Below are positions 17,346-26,507 of a DNA stretch of 42,777 bases, one piece after another. The DNA lies in contig CAUJFL010000287.1 of assembly GCA_963169165.1 (NCBI GenBank), forward strand, positions 1 through 42,777. The letters run 5' to 3'. Both the position numbers and the translations under genes were made by a program. Source of the stretch: Myxococcota bacterium. Lineage in GTDB: Bacteria; Myxococcota_A; Polyangia; Polyangiales; Polyangiaceae. The notes under the pieces were generated by a model that did not search any database, was not told the DNA's origin, and saw only the letters and a list, made by a program, of their open reading frames with translations. Positions within the stretch are counted from its first letter, which is position 1; each line of letters starts with the position of its first letter.

Positions 17346-18959
17346 ATGCGCTCGTACGCGTGGCTCGCGCTCTCGCTCCTCACCTCGTTCGCGACGTCGG
17401 CCGAGGCCAAGGACACCTGGACGACGCCGTTCGACGGCGTGCGGCACCTGCACCGCACGACGTCGTCTCCGGTGTGGAACGTCCACGCGCTCGAGATCGA
17501 CCTGGACGCGCCCGGCGTGTCGCTGCGCGCGACCAAGTCGTCCGAGCGCAAGCAGCGGCCGTCTTCGTTCGGCAAGGCGGTGGGCGCGCAGGCGGCGATC
17601 AACGGCGACTTCTTCTCGTACAGCGACTACTCGGTGTCGGGGCTCGCGGTCGGCGACGGCGCGGCGTGGTCCGACAGCCCCGACACGACCGGCGCGGGCA
17701 ACCTCCTGTTCGACGCGAAGCTCACGCGGGTCGAGCTCCACAAGGAGTCGGAGCTCGTGAAGTTCGACGGCTCGTGGATGCGCGGGGCCGTCTCGGGCAA
17801 GCCGCTGCTCGTCAGCGCGGGCGTCGCCATCCACAGCTATCCGAGCCACTCGAGCCTCTGCGTCCGCAACCCGCGCACGGCCGTCGGTCTCACGAAGGAC
17901 AAGCGAAAGCTCGTGCTCGCGGTCGTCGACGGTCGCCAGAGCATCAGCGTCGGGATGACCTGCGCCGAGCTCGCCGATCTGATGAAGGGCCTCGGCTGCG
18001 ACACCGCGCTCAACTTCGACGGCGGCGGCTCGAGCGCGATGTACCTCGCCGGCGCCGGCGTCGTGAACTCGCCCTCCGACGGCTCCGAGCGCGTGGTCGG
18101 CAACCACCTCGCCGTCCTCGCCCCCAAGTCGGGCTCCGTCGGGACCTTCGTCGGGGTCGCGTATACGTCGCCCGACAAGACCAAGCTGCTGCCAGGCGTC
18201 ACTGTCACCATCACCGGCAGCTCTGACACGACCGACGCGAAGGGCGCCTACTCGCTCGACGCGCTGCCGGGGACCTACACGATCAAGGCCGTGCTCTCCG
18301 GGTACGATCCGCTGACCCTCTCGAAGGCCCTGACCGCCGGTAAGACCGTCACGGTCGACCTGCCGATGGTCCCGGCGAAGGGCGCGACCGATCTCGACGG
18401 CGACGGCGTGGCCGACACGAAGGATGTGTGCCCGTCGATCCCCGATCCGGCGCAGCTCGACACCGACGGCGACGGCCAGGGCGACGCGTGCGACGGCGAC
18501 GACGACGGGGATGGCAAGTTCGACGAGGATGACAACTGTCCGCTCGTCGCCAACCCCACCCAGAAGGACTCGGACGGAGACGGCCAGGGCGACGCGTGCG
18601 AGGGCATGACCGGCGGCGCGGGCGCGGGCGGCGCGGGCGCGGGCGGCGCGGCCGGGGCACCGGCGAAATCAGGCGCAGGTGGCACGTCAGGAACGTTCGG
18701 ATCTGGTGGAACGTCAGGAAAGTCGGGTTCGTCCGGGGTGTCTGGTCCTGGCGGGGGTCCGACCTCGGGGGCCGCGGGCGCGGCGGGGCCGGTCGCCGTG
18801 ACGATCGGCGAGGGCGGCGAGGAGGGCGGCTGCGCGTGCGGTGTCGCCCCGGGGCGCGGTGGTTGGCTCGGCGTCGCGCTGGGCGCCCTGGGGCTCGTGG
18901 CGCGGCGGCGCCGCCTGCGTCACGGCCACGAACGATCGTCACGAACCTCACCGCGGTAG
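17346..18959 (+). CDS. Phosphodiester glycosidase (NAGPA-like) protein with TSP3 repeats and MYXO-CTERM
   Basis: The protein has 537 residues: a signal peptide (about 1-21, ending SAEA), then a NAGPA-type domain (about 30-260). The domain has INGDFF, the conserved RTAVGLTKD region and [13 protein letters not shown]. This family hydrolyses sugar-phosphodiesters, as in the mammalian mannose-6-phosphate uncovering enzyme. A carboxypeptidase-regulatory-like beta-domain follows (about 268-345). Calcium-binding thrombospondin type 3 repeats come next (about 349-419, [14 protein letters not shown] and similar), then a Gly/Ser linker. The C-terminus (from about 496) has a Cys-Ala-Cys, a hydrophobic helix and RRRR, which is a MYXO-CTERM for surface sorting by a myxosortase. 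A 12-residue tail follows the arginines. The gene's last 40 bases overlap the convergent glycosyltransferase. Confidence 0.9.
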   Translation: MRSYAWLALSLLTSFATSAEAKDTWTTPFDGVRHLHRTTSSPVWNVHALEIDLDAPGVSLRATKSSERKQRPSSFGKAVGAQAAINGDFFSYSDYSVSGLAVGDGAAWSDSPDTTGAGNLLFDAKLTRVELHKESELVKFDGSWMRGAVSGKPLLVSAGVAIHSYPSHSSLCVRNPRTAVGLTKDKRKLVLAVVDGRQSISVGMTCAELADLMKGLGCDTALNFDGGGSSAMYLAGAGVVNSPSDGSERVVGNHLAVLAPKSGSVGTFVGVAYTSPDKTKLLPGVTVTITGSSDTTDAKGAYSLDALPGTYTIKAVLSGYDPLTLSKALTAGKTVTVDLPMVPAKGATDLDGDGVADTKDVCPSIPDPAQLDTDGDGQGDACDGDDDGDGKFDEDDNCPLVANPTQKDSDGDGQGDACEGMTGGAGAGGAGAGGAAGAPAKSGAGGTSGTFGSGGTSGKSGSSGVSGPGGGPTSGAAGAAGPVAVTIGEGGEEGGCACGVAPGRGGWLGVALGALGLVARRRRLRHGHERSSRTSPR

Positions 18960-20131
18960 ATCGCGTCGTAGGCGTCGACGGCGCGCGCGAGCGAGAACCA
19001 CCGCTCGGCCTGCGCGCGCGTGCGCGCCCGGACCTCGGCCTGCTCGGAGAGGCGCGCGAGCCGCCGGGCCGCGTCGTCGAGCGCCTCGTCGTCCATCGCC
19101 TCGAGGACCACGCCGACCCTCGGGTCGCCGAGCACGTCGCGCACGTCGCCGATCACGTTGGCCGCGATCGGCACGCCGCAGCCGAGGAGCTCGCCCACCT
19201 TCGTCGCGGCCGAGCCGCGCTTCGAGTAGGTCGGTCGAACGAAGCACACCGACGCGTGCGACGCGCGGATGCGCGAGGCGACCTCTGTCCGCGACGACGG
19301 TCGGTGGACGAGCTCGTCCGCCGCGTCATGGTCGGCGAGCACCCGCCGCATCGGCGACGGGTCGTCGCGCGAGATGACCAGCAGCCGCGCGCGCGGCACG
19401 TGGCGGCGCCACGCGAGGTAGAAGCGCGCCATCTCGTCGGCCATGTACCAGGTGCCAAATGAACCCACGTACGAGAGCACTCGCGCGTCGCCCAGCTCGG
19501 CCGCGAGCGGCGCGTCGACGGGCGCGTCGGGCGAGAACACGTCGAGGTCGGCGCACGTCGGGATGACCGAGATTGGCGCGCGGATCTCGTCGCGGTGCGC
19601 GTGCTCGTGGCGCAGCAGGCGCTGCAGGTCATTGGTGAGCACAGTGATCGTGTCCGCGCCCGCGAGCAGCCGCCGCTCGACCGCCTTCGCGCCTCGGTAC
19701 AGGCGCCCGTCGCGCGGCCAGTGACCGGCGTCGACCTTCTCGTCGGCCCAGAGCCCGCGCATGTCGAACAGGAGCGGCACCCCCGCCGCGCGCGCGAGCG
19801 GCAGCGCCATCGTCGCGGCGACGTACGACCGGACGTGCAACAGATCGGCCCCGCGCAGCCGCGCGACGGCGGCGGCGATCGTCAGCCCCTGCAGCATGTC
19901 GAAGGCCGTCGCGGGCACCGTCGGCGTCTTGTGATAGCGCGTGGCCGTCCACGCGACCCGAGGACCGCGGAGGGTGCGCCACGTCAGCGGGTTGCCAGGC
20001 TTCTCGAAGCTCAACAGGTGAAAGTGATGGCCCCTCGCGGCGAGGCCGTCGACGTACGGGAGCACCTGGCTCTGCCCGAGCGGATCGGACAGGCCGTCGT
20101 ACGTGATGTAGACGACGCGTCGACCCGTCAC
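18920..20131 (-). CDS. Glycosyltransferase family 4, last gene of the polysaccharide operon
   Basis: The protein has 403 residues and starts at a GTG that overlaps the WecA-like stop (GTGA). The N-terminal Rossmann domain opens [20 protein letters not shown], typical of GT4 enzymes in capsule and exopolysaccharide clusters. The second domain has YVGSFGTWY and the donor-binding [15 protein letters not shown] loop with the conserved Glu. It should be a retaining cytoplasmic enzyme adding a sugar from a nucleotide donor to the lipid-linked glycan; the sugar is unknown. Its 3' end overlaps the convergent MYXO-CTERM gene by 40 bases. Confidence 0.88.
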   Translation of the reverse strand: MTGRRVVYITYDGLSDPLGQSQVLPYVDGLAARGHHFHLLSFEKPGNPLTWRTLRGPRVAWTATRYHKTPTVPATAFDMLQGLTIAAAVARLRGADLLHVRSYVAATMALPLARAAGVPLLFDMRGLWADEKVDAGHWPRDGRLYRGAKAVERRLLAGADTITVLTNDLQRLLRHEHAHRDEIRAPISVIPTCADLDVFSPDAPVDAPLAAELGDARVLSYVGSFGTWYMADEMARFYLAWRRHVPRARLLVISRDDPSPMRRVLADHDAADELVHRPSSRTEVASRIRASHASVCFVRPTYSKRGSAATKVGELLGCGVPIAANVIGDVRDVLGDPRVGVVLEAMDDEALDDAARRLARLSEQAEVRARTRAQAERWFSLARAVDAYDAIYRGEVRDDRSWP

Positions 20132-21615
20132 GGCACCGCGCGGAGCATCTGCGTCGGCTGCGCCACGTGGACGCGGGTGATCGCCCGCTCGACCGCGTCG
20201 ACGCCGACCTGCAGCAGCACCTCGATCTGCGGGGGCAGCTCGGCCTGATCGATCAGGCAGCCGATCTTGACGAGGCCGGGCTCTTGCCCGGGGAAATGCC
20301 GCACCTGGAAGTCGACCTCCTGGAGCTTGCCCTCGCGCGGCGGGTTGCGGTCGGAGGCCTCCCAGCGCCACACGGGCGCGGCCTCGCCGCGCGGGGTGTA
20401 CTCGGCGTAGGCGAACCAGCCGGCGTCGAGCGCGCGCTCGAACGACGTCCAGACGGCGGCCTCGGACGTCGCGTGTTCGGTCTCGACGATCAACCCGGGC
20501 AGCGCCTTGCGGAGCGCCTCGGTCGACGGAGACAGCAACAGCGTCCGCTGCTGCCTGCGAAGGACGGCGATCTCGAAGTATCCGGCGAACTTCGCGACGC
20601 CAACCAGCGTCAGCAGCGCCGCGACCAGGGCCGCGCCGACCTGCCAGTCCTTGCCGAAGGCGGCGCCCATCGCGGCCGTGCACAAGAGGACGGTGCAAGC
20701 GTAGAGCGTGAGCACCGCGCGCCGGTGCGTGAGGCCGAGATCGAGGAGCCTGTGGTGGATGTGCCCGCGGTCGGCGGAGAAGATGGGTCGCCGCGCGAGG
20801 AAGCGGCGGATCATCGCGAACAGCGTGTCGGAGATCGGCAGCCCGAGCGCGATGATCGGCACGAGCAGCGACACCAGGGTGCTCTCCTTTTGACGACCTG
20901 ACATCAGCGCCGTCGCGCCGAGCACGTAGCCGAGGAACATGCTCCCCGTGTCCCCGAGGAACACCGTCGCGGGGTTGAAATTGTAGAACAAGAACCCGAG
21001 CACCGCGCACGCGAGCGACGCGTTCAGCACCGCCGCCAGCGCGTTGCTGGTCAGCACCGCGATGGCCGTGTTGGTCACCGCGGCGAAGAACACGACCCCG
21101 CTCGCGAGGCCGTCGAGGCCGTCGATCAGGTTGATCGCGTTGATGAAGGAGACGATCCAGACGACCGTGAGCGCCCAGCTGACGACCGGCGCGAAGTGGA
21201 GCTGACCGAGCAGCGGCAGATCGAGCGTCTGGATCCTCGCGCCGCCAGCGAACGCGACGCTCGCCGCGGCGATCTGCGCGACGAGCTTCTTCTTCGCGCC
21301 GAGGTCGCGGACGTCGTCGAACGCGCCCACCGTGACGATCAAGAGCGCGCCCACGCCGAACAGGCCGAGGCCCGCGGGCGAGATGCCCGTCTTCGACCAC
21401 GGGAAGAGCGACGTGGCGACCACCACGGCGAGCCCCGCGCCGTAGCCGAGGGCGACCGCGAGCCCGCCCATCCGCGGCGTCACGCGCGCGTGTACCCGCC
21501 GACCCCCAGGAGCGTCGACGGCGCCGACCGCGCGCGCCATCCGACGCACGGGGGGCACGAGCGCGGCTGACATCAGCAGCGCGACGATACCGGCGACGAG
21601 GCAGACGAGCGACAT
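20128..21615 (-). CDS. WecA/MraY-family undecaprenyl-phosphate sugar-1-phosphate transferase with soluble C-terminal extension
   Basis: The protein has 495 residues. The first 345 or so form a multi-helix membrane protein with all family motifs: GRRVHARVTPRMGG, GAFDDVRDL (catalytic acidic cluster), NAINLIDGLDGLASG, FLGDTGSMFLG and DRGHIHHRLLDLG. The last is typical of WecA-type rather than MraY enzymes. It would transfer a HexNAc-1-phosphate from UDP-sugar to undecaprenyl phosphate and so start the glycan made by this operon. An extra soluble region of about 145 residues follows, in which LPGLIVETEHATSEAAVW and the FERALDAGWFAYAEYT segments suggest a small regulatory or sensor-like fold, not identified. 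The start at 21615 lies within the 3' end of the preceding gene. Confidence 0.9.
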   Translation of the reverse strand: MSLVCLVAGIVALLMSAALVPPVRRMARAVGAVDAPGGRRVHARVTPRMGGLAVALGYGAGLAVVVATSLFPWSKTGISPAGLGLFGVGALLIVTVGAFDDVRDLGAKKKLVAQIAAASVAFAGGARIQTLDLPLLGQLHFAPVVSWALTVVWIVSFINAINLIDGLDGLASGVVFFAAVTNTAIAVLTSNALAAVLNASLACAVLGFLFYNFNPATVFLGDTGSMFLGYVLGATALMSGRQKESTLVSLLVPIIALGLPISDTLFAMIRRFLARRPIFSADRGHIHHRLLDLGLTHRRAVLTLYACTVLLCTAAMGAAFGKDWQVGAALVAALLTLVGVAKFAGYFEIAVLRRQQRTLLLSPSTEALRKALPGLIVETEHATSEAAVWTSFERALDAGWFAYAEYTPRGEAAPVWRWEASDRNPPREGKLQEVDFQVRHFPGQEPGLVKIGCLIDQAELPPQIEVLLQVGVDAVERAITRVHVAQPTQMLRAVP

Positions 21616-22310
21616 GGCTTCGAGACTTGGTGTTGCGCAGGCGAACGCGGGCGTTCATCCCGTCCCCGCGGCCGCTCCCCTGTAGCACGCCGCGCGCGCG
21701 ATAAGTACCAGAGGCTCCAGCCCGCGTTGATATGAAAGTAGAGAAGCACCGGGCCCGCCTTGTCGACGCTCGCTGGCGTGTACGTCGGGCGGTGCACCAT
21801 GAACTCGGCGCCGCCGAGGAACTCGAACGTGAGGTAGTCGTGGGCTATCGCCTTGAAGCCGACGACGGGCGCGACGCCGACGCCCTCGGCCGCGCTCGAG
21901 ATGACGTTGTCGAGGAGCTCGTCGCTGCCGAAATGGGTGTAGCGCCCGTGCAGCGCGACGACCGGCCCGCTGCGGAAGGTGCCGAGCACGTACCAGCGCG
22001 CCTGCGCGCCGACCTCGTAGAACGTGTGGCGCGACTTGTCGCCCGACGGGTTCGTCACGTTGACCGAGCCCAGCGCGCCGACCAGCGCGACGCCGCCGCG
22101 CTCTCCGGGCAGCGCGTGCTCGGCCGTCAGCCGGAAGATCGGCTTCACGAAGAGCACGGGCGACGCCATGAGCGAGAGCTTCGGCGTGATCGATGACTCG
22201 GCGTCGACCTCGGCGGAGTCGTCGTCGACGGGCGGCGGCTCCTCCGCGCGCGCCGACGACGCGTACGACAGCGCGAGCAGCGACAAGAGCACGCGTGGGG
22301 AGCGAAGCAC
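21573..22310 (-). CDS. Exported envelope protein, probable outer-membrane beta-barrel, unknown function
   Basis: The protein has 245 residues from a GTG start, nine bases after the preceding glycosyltransferase stop. A signal peptide ends at SSARA (about 22). The mature part alternates polar and hydrophobic residues in short strands (KLSLMASPVLFVKPIFRLTA, HTFYEVGAQARWYVLG, GPVVALHGRYTHFG, FKAIAHDYLTFEFLGGAEF), as in small outer-membrane barrels. The strand pattern ends at INAGWSLWYL; the remaining 40 residues are Arg/Ser-rich and may be a read-through tail caused by loss of an earlier stop. The ORF overlaps the WecA start by 43 bases. No known Wza/Wzi signature was recognised. Confidence 0.7.
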   Translation of the reverse strand: MLRSPRVLLSLLALSYASSARAEEPPPVDDDSAEVDAESSITPKLSLMASPVLFVKPIFRLTAEHALPGERGGVALVGALGSVNVTNPSGDKSRHTFYEVGAQARWYVLGTFRSGPVVALHGRYTHFGSDELLDNVISSAAEGVGVAPVVGFKAIAHDYLTFEFLGGAEFMVHRPTYTPASVDKAGPVLLYFHINAGWSLWYLSRARRATGERPRGRDERPRSPAQHQVSKPCRSSASSPVSSRC

Positions 22311-22319
22311 GTCCCGCGC

Positions 22320-23462
22320 CTAGCCTGGGAGCCTGCCGCCGAGAAGCTCGCGGTACACGTCGAGGGTCTGCGAAACGACTGCGTCGATCGACAGCTCTCG
22401 CTCGGCGAGCCTCCGCGACGCCGCGGCGCGCCGGTCGAGCTCGACCTCGTCGGACAGCGCCTCCGCGATCGCGCGGGCGAGCGGCGCCGACTCGCGCGGC
22501 GGCACGAGCCAGCCCGTCTCGCCGTGACGCACCACCTCGCGGCACCCCGGCACGTCCGTCGTCACGATCGCCCTGCCCGACGCGGCCGCCTCGGCGAGCG
22601 CGAGCGGCAGGCCCTCTCGGTACGACGGCAGCACGACGAGCGACGCCTGCCGCAGCACCTCGGGCATGTCTCGTCGGTGCCCCCACCACTCGACCACACC
22701 CTCACGAACCCAACCCTCCAGCTCGGCGGTCGAGATCGTCGCCGGGTTCTCGCTGTCGTTCCCGCCGACCAGCGCGAAGCGCACGTCGGGGCGCGCACGC
22801 CTCACCAGCCTCGCGGCCTCGACCAGCTCGACGATCCCCTTGTCGCGCAGCATCCGCGCCGGCAGGACGACGAGCGGCGGCCCCTCGGGGCGCGGTGACG
22901 GCGCGAACCTCGACAGCTCGACCCCGGAGCCCTTGATCAGCCGCGTGCGCGCGGCCGCGACGTAGCCGCCGTCGATGAAGCGCGCTCGGTCATCCGGGTT
23001 CTGAAAGATGACGCGCGTCCGCGCGCCCGAGAGCGCGGCGCGGTACGCGAGCTCGACGCCACCACGCAGGGCCCGGTGCGCGAGCGGCGCGCCAGGCTGG
23101 GGGATGAACACGTAGCCGAGGCCGCTGATGGCGTTGATCACCGGGATCGACAGCGCGCGCGCGGCGAGCGAGCCGTACAGCACCGGCTTGATCGTCACGT
23201 GGTGCACGACGTCCGGCCGCTCCCTTCGATACAGCGCCACGAGCGCCGCGACGACGCGCGCCTCGTTCGCGGGTGAGCGCCCCGCGGGCGACAGCGGCAG
23301 CGGCGAGAAGCGGAGGCCGTCGGCCTCGAGCTCGCGCGCCGCGCCGTCGGAGGGCGCCGCCGCGACCGCCACGTCGACCCCGGCGTCGCGCAGCGCGCGC
23401 CCGATCGGTCGGCGATGTGACAGATAGAACGTCGCCGTGTTGACGACGATGAGCGCCCTCAC
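22320..23462 (-). CDS. Glycosyltransferase family 4
   Basis: The protein has 380 residues and starts at a GTG overlapping the upstream SDR stop (GTGA). It resembles the PglA/WcaL group: MRALIVVNTATFYLSHRRPI at the N-terminus, the VVHHVTIKPVLYGSLAAR block and NAISGLGYVF in the acceptor domain. The donor domain has VVLPARMLRDKGI and the EX7E motif EGLPLALAE. Members of this group add the second sugar to an undecaprenyl-diphosphate-linked HexNAc, so it may act directly after the WecA-like enzyme. Donor sugar unknown; a dTDP-deoxysugar from the same operon is possible for one of the two transferases. Confidence 0.9.
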   Translation of the reverse strand: MRALIVVNTATFYLSHRRPIGRALRDAGVDVAVAAAPSDGAARELEADGLRFSPLPLSPAGRSPANEARVVAALVALYRRERPDVVHHVTIKPVLYGSLAARALSIPVINAISGLGYVFIPQPGAPLAHRALRGGVELAYRAALSGARTRVIFQNPDDRARFIDGGYVAAARTRLIKGSGVELSRFAPSPRPEGPPLVVLPARMLRDKGIVELVEAARLVRRARPDVRFALVGGNDSENPATISTAELEGWVREGVVEWWGHRRDMPEVLRQASLVVLPSYREGLPLALAEAAASGRAIVTTDVPGCREVVRHGETGWLVPPRESAPLARAIAEALSDEVELDRRAAASRRLAERELSIDAVVSQTLDVYRELLGGRLPG

Positions 23463-24295
23463 GCGCGGGCCGCGCGCGCGTACCTCTCCATCGCGTCGCG
23501 GAGGGCGACCGCGATCGGGCGCATCGTCACGCCAGCCTGCGCGAGCCGCTCGGACGACAGGATGCAGTTCGATCGCGCCTTCGCCGCGAGGCCGCGCGAC
23601 ACGAGATCCTCGGCGGTGATCAGCTCGTAGCGGTGCCCGGGATCGACCAGCTCGGTGTAGAGCGCGAGCAGGTCTCGGTGCCGCATCGTGCCCGGGTTGG
23701 TCACGTGAAACACGCCCGTCGCGCGGCGTTCGCAGAGGCCCGCCACGGCGGCGACCAGATCGGCGACGACCGTCACCGAGTTCTCGACGTCGACCACCGA
23801 CGGGTACGCGGCGAGCTTGGTGATGAGGTTCCGCGCCGACGGCGCGTCGTCGATCGGCATCCGCAGCCGCGCGACGCCCACGTTGGGCAGGCGCGACAGC
23901 ACGAGATCGGCGGCGTACTTGGTGCGCGAGTAGAACGCCGATGGGTTCGCAAAGTCATCCTCGCGCCACCCGCCGGGCGAAGGCGAGTCTCCGTAGAAGA
24001 TGCAGCCCGAGCCGAGGTGGAGCAGGTACACGCCGCGCTCGCCGCACGCGTCGGCGAGCGTCAGCGCGCCGTTGACGTTGGAGCGGTAGGTCTCGTGCTG
24101 GTGCGTCTCGCACCAGTCGACGTTGGGCTTGCCCGTCTTGCCCGCCGCGTTGACGACGACGTCGGGCGCGTGCTTCGCCAGCTCGGCCGCGACGGCGGCG
24201 CGGTCGGTGATGTCTGCGCGCGACAGGGTCGCGCCCGAGAGGTCGCGCGCGAGGCGCGTACCGACGAAACCAGCGCCAAACACGAGGGTCTTCAT
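23459..24295 (-). CDS. NAD(P)-dependent SDR resembling bifunctional 3,5-epimerase/4-reductase (NRS/ER) and RmlD
   Basis: The protein has 278 residues from the ATG at 24295, which has AAGGA six bases upstream; an ATG six bases earlier overlaps the rmlA stop and is an alternative. It has an extended SDR fold: LVFGAGFVGTRLA (nucleotide binding), VVNAAGKTGKPNVDWCETHQ, SGCIFYGD, YSRTKYA (catalytic Tyr/Lys) and RARSNCILSSERLAQAG-like C-terminal sequence. These blocks, especially GKPNVDWCETH, RMPI and the ITKLAAYPSVVDVENSVTV region, look closer to plant/viral NRS/ER than to a classic RmlD as I recall them. NRS/ER both epimerises and reduces NDP-4-keto-6-deoxyglucose to NDP-L-rhamnose. The operon has no rmlC, which fits, but rmlC could lie elsewhere. 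Confidence 0.85.
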   Translation of the reverse strand: MKTLVFGAGFVGTRLARDLSGATLSRADITDRAAVAAELAKHAPDVVVNAAGKTGKPNVDWCETHQHETYRSNVNGALTLADACGERGVYLLHLGSGCIFYGDSPSPGGWREDDFANPSAFYSRTKYAADLVLSRLPNVGVARLRMPIDDAPSARNLITKLAAYPSVVDVENSVTVVADLVAAVAGLCERRATGVFHVTNPGTMRHRDLLALYTELVDPGHRYELITAEDLVSRGLAAKARSNCILSSERLAQAGVTMRPIAVALRDAMERYARAARA

Positions 24296-24297
24296 GG

Positions 24298-25380
24298 TCA
24301 TCCTTTCTTTCCGAGCTCGACCTTGCAGTCGTCGCCGACGAGCAGGCTAAGCGTCCCGAGGTGCGCGGCGCCGGGGCTCACGTGGACGCGGCGGCCGATC
24401 AGCGAGTCCTCGAGGCGCGGGATGTCCTCGACGCGGCTGCCCTCCATCACGACGCTGGGCTCGACGCTGGAGCGCTCGACGTGGACGCCGTCTCCGAGGC
24501 TGGTGAAGGGTCCGACGCGCGAGTCGACGATGGTGGCGCCCTTGCCGATGACGACCGGGCCGCGGATCGACGAGCGCACGACGGTGGCCCCCTCGTCGAC
24601 GAACACGCGCCCCGACAGCTTGCTGTCGGCGTCGACCGCGCCCCTCACGCCCGTGACGGCCCAGTCGTCGAGCACGGTGTCGTTGGCGAGCAAGAGATCA
24701 TCCTTCTTTCCGGTGTCGAGCCACCACGAGGTCACGCGCTCGAAGCGGACCTTGTGACCGAGCTCGATGAGCTTCGCGATGGCGTCGGTGATCTCGAGCT
24801 CGCCGCGCGCCGACGGGCGGATCGCCGCGATCGCGTCGAAGATGCTGGGGCGAAACAGGTAGATCCCGACGAGCGCGAGGTTGCTCTTCGGCTCCTTCGG
24901 CTTCTCGACGAGGCGCGTGACGTTGCCCTCGGCGTCGACCTCGGCCACGCCGAACGACGACGGGTTCGGCACCTCCTTCAGCATCACCGACGCGCCGAAC
25001 TCGGGCGCGCGCGAGAAGGTCTCGACGGCGGCCTTGATCTTCGTGCCGATCAGGTTGTCCCCGAGGAACATGCAGAAGTCGTCGCCCGCGAGCTCGTGCT
25101 TGGCCGTCAGCACCGCGTGCGCGAGCCCGGCGGGCTTGTCCTGCAGGACATAGGTGATCCTGGCGCCCCAGCGCGCGCCGTCGCCGACGGTGCTCTTCAC
25201 CTCGGCGCCGGTCTCGGGCGAGATGATCATCGCGATCTCGGTGATCCCGGCGTCGACGAGGTTGTCGACGACATAGAACAGCACCGGGCGGTTCGCGACC
25301 GGGACGAGCTGCTTCGCGCCGGTGTAGGTGAGCGGCCGCAGGCGGGTGCCGGCGCCGCCGGCGAGGACGAGTCCCTTCAT
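24298..25380 (-). CDS. rmlA: Glucose-1-phosphate thymidylyltransferase, long form
   Basis: The protein has 360 residues. The nucleotidyltransferase domain begins MKGLVLAGGAGTRLRPLT and has the pyrophosphorylase Lys in GAKQLVPVANRP, the LGDN metal motif, LVEKPKEPKSN and SWWLDTGKKDDLL. The extra C-terminal 110 residues form a left-handed beta-helix with hexapeptide repeats (VFVDEGATVVRSSIRGPVVI and on), as in the long RmlA forms of actinobacterial and archaeal type; short E. coli-type enzymes lack it. It makes dTDP-glucose from dTTP and glucose-1-phosphate, though UTP use cannot be excluded. The start overlaps the rmlB stop as ATGA. Confidence 0.93.
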   Translation of the reverse strand: MKGLVLAGGAGTRLRPLTYTGAKQLVPVANRPVLFYVVDNLVDAGITEIAMIISPETGAEVKSTVGDGARWGARITYVLQDKPAGLAHAVLTAKHELAGDDFCMFLGDNLIGTKIKAAVETFSRAPEFGASVMLKEVPNPSSFGVAEVDAEGNVTRLVEKPKEPKSNLALVGIYLFRPSIFDAIAAIRPSARGELEITDAIAKLIELGHKVRFERVTSWWLDTGKKDDLLLANDTVLDDWAVTGVRGAVDADSKLSGRVFVDEGATVVRSSIRGPVVIGKGATIVDSRVGPFTSLGDGVHVERSSVEPSVVMEGSRVEDIPRLEDSLIGRRVHVSPGAAHLGTLSLLVGDDCKVELGKKG

Positions 25381-26444
25381 GAGTTGTTCTCCAGGCCGAG
25401 GCGCTCGCGACGGTACACGCCCGAGGTGATCCGCTCGCACCAGGCGCGGTGCTCGAGGTACCACGCGACCGTGCGCTCGATGTTCTCCTCGAAGCCGCGG
25501 CGCGCCTTCCATCCGAGCTCGCGCTCGATCCTGGTCGCGTCGATCGCGTACCTGCGATCGTGGCCGGGCCGGTCGGCGACGTGCGTGATGAGCGCGCCGT
25601 AGGGGCGGCCGTCCTTCGCGGGCGCGAGGCGATCGAGGATCGAGCAGAGCGTCTTGACGATGTGCAGGTTGGTGCGCTCGTTGCGCCCGCCGACGTTGTA
25701 CGTCTCGCCCGAGCGCCCCCGCGCGAGCGCGAGCAGGATCGCGTCGACGTGATCCTCGACGTAGAGCCAGTCGCGCACGTTGAGCCCGTCGCCGTACACG
25801 GGCAGCGGCTTCTGCTCGAGCGCGTTGAGGATCACGAGCGGGATCAGCTTCTCGGGGAACTGCAGCGGCCCGTAGTTGTTGGAGCAGTTGGTCGTGACGG
25901 TGTCGAGGCCGTATGTGTGGTGGTACGCGCGCACGAGGTGATCGGCGGCGGCCTTCGAGGCGGCGTACGGCGAGTTGGGCGCGTACGGCGTGTCCTCGGT
26001 GAAGAGCCCCGTCGCGCCGAGCGAGCCGTACACCTCGTCGGTCGAGACGTGCGCGAACCGCAGCGGCCCCGCGCCGGCCTCCTTCACCCGGGCGCGCGCG
26101 GCCTCGAGCAGCTCGAACGTGCCGTTGACGTTGGTGCGGACGAACTCGCCCGGGCCGTCGATGCTGCGGTCGACGTGCGACTCGGCGGCGAAGTTGACGA
26201 TCGCCGTCACCGCGTGCTCGCGCAGCAAGCGCGACACGAGCGCGCGATCGTTGATGTCGCCCTCCACGAGGACGTGATCGTCGCGCCCGCGCAGGGAGGC
26301 GAGGTTCTCGGGGTTTCCGGCGTAGGTGAGCTTGTCGAGCGTGACGACGCGGGCGAGCTTCTGCTCGACCACCGCCAGGACGAAGTTCGAGCCGATGAAC
26401 CCGGCGCCGCCGGTCACGAGCAACGTGCTGTCGGGAGGCAACAT
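25377..26444 (-). CDS. rmlB: dTDP-glucose 4,6-dehydratase
   Basis: The protein has 355 residues and is the first gene of the seven-gene operon. Seen are the NAD-binding LLVTGGAGFIGSNFV, VNFAAESHVDRSI, the catalytic VSTDEVYGSL with Thr-Asp-Glu, the PYAASKA Tyr/Lys pair, TTNCSNNYGPLQFPEKLIP and the late RPGHDRRYAIDATRIERELGW. All are RmlB hallmarks that separate it from UDP-galactose epimerases. It converts dTDP-glucose to dTDP-4-keto-6-deoxyglucose, the shared precursor of L-rhamnose, fucosamine and other deoxysugars. The 63-bp gap upstream, shared with a divergent small gene, must hold its promoter. Confidence 0.95.
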   Translation of the reverse strand: MLPPDSTLLVTGGAGFIGSNFVLAVVEQKLARVVTLDKLTYAGNPENLASLRGRDDHVLVEGDINDRALVSRLLREHAVTAIVNFAAESHVDRSIDGPGEFVRTNVNGTFELLEAARARVKEAGAGPLRFAHVSTDEVYGSLGATGLFTEDTPYAPNSPYAASKAAADHLVRAYHHTYGLDTVTTNCSNNYGPLQFPEKLIPLVILNALEQKPLPVYGDGLNVRDWLYVEDHVDAILLALARGRSGETYNVGGRNERTNLHIVKTLCSILDRLAPAKDGRPYGALITHVADRPGHDRRYAIDATRIERELGWKARRGFEENIERTVAWYLEHRAWCERITSGVYRRERLGLENNS

Positions 26445-26507
26445 GCGCGCCCGCCCTTAGCACGCCCGGGCCTTGCGGTGTCGCGCGGCGTGTCTACCGA
26501 TGAGCGC

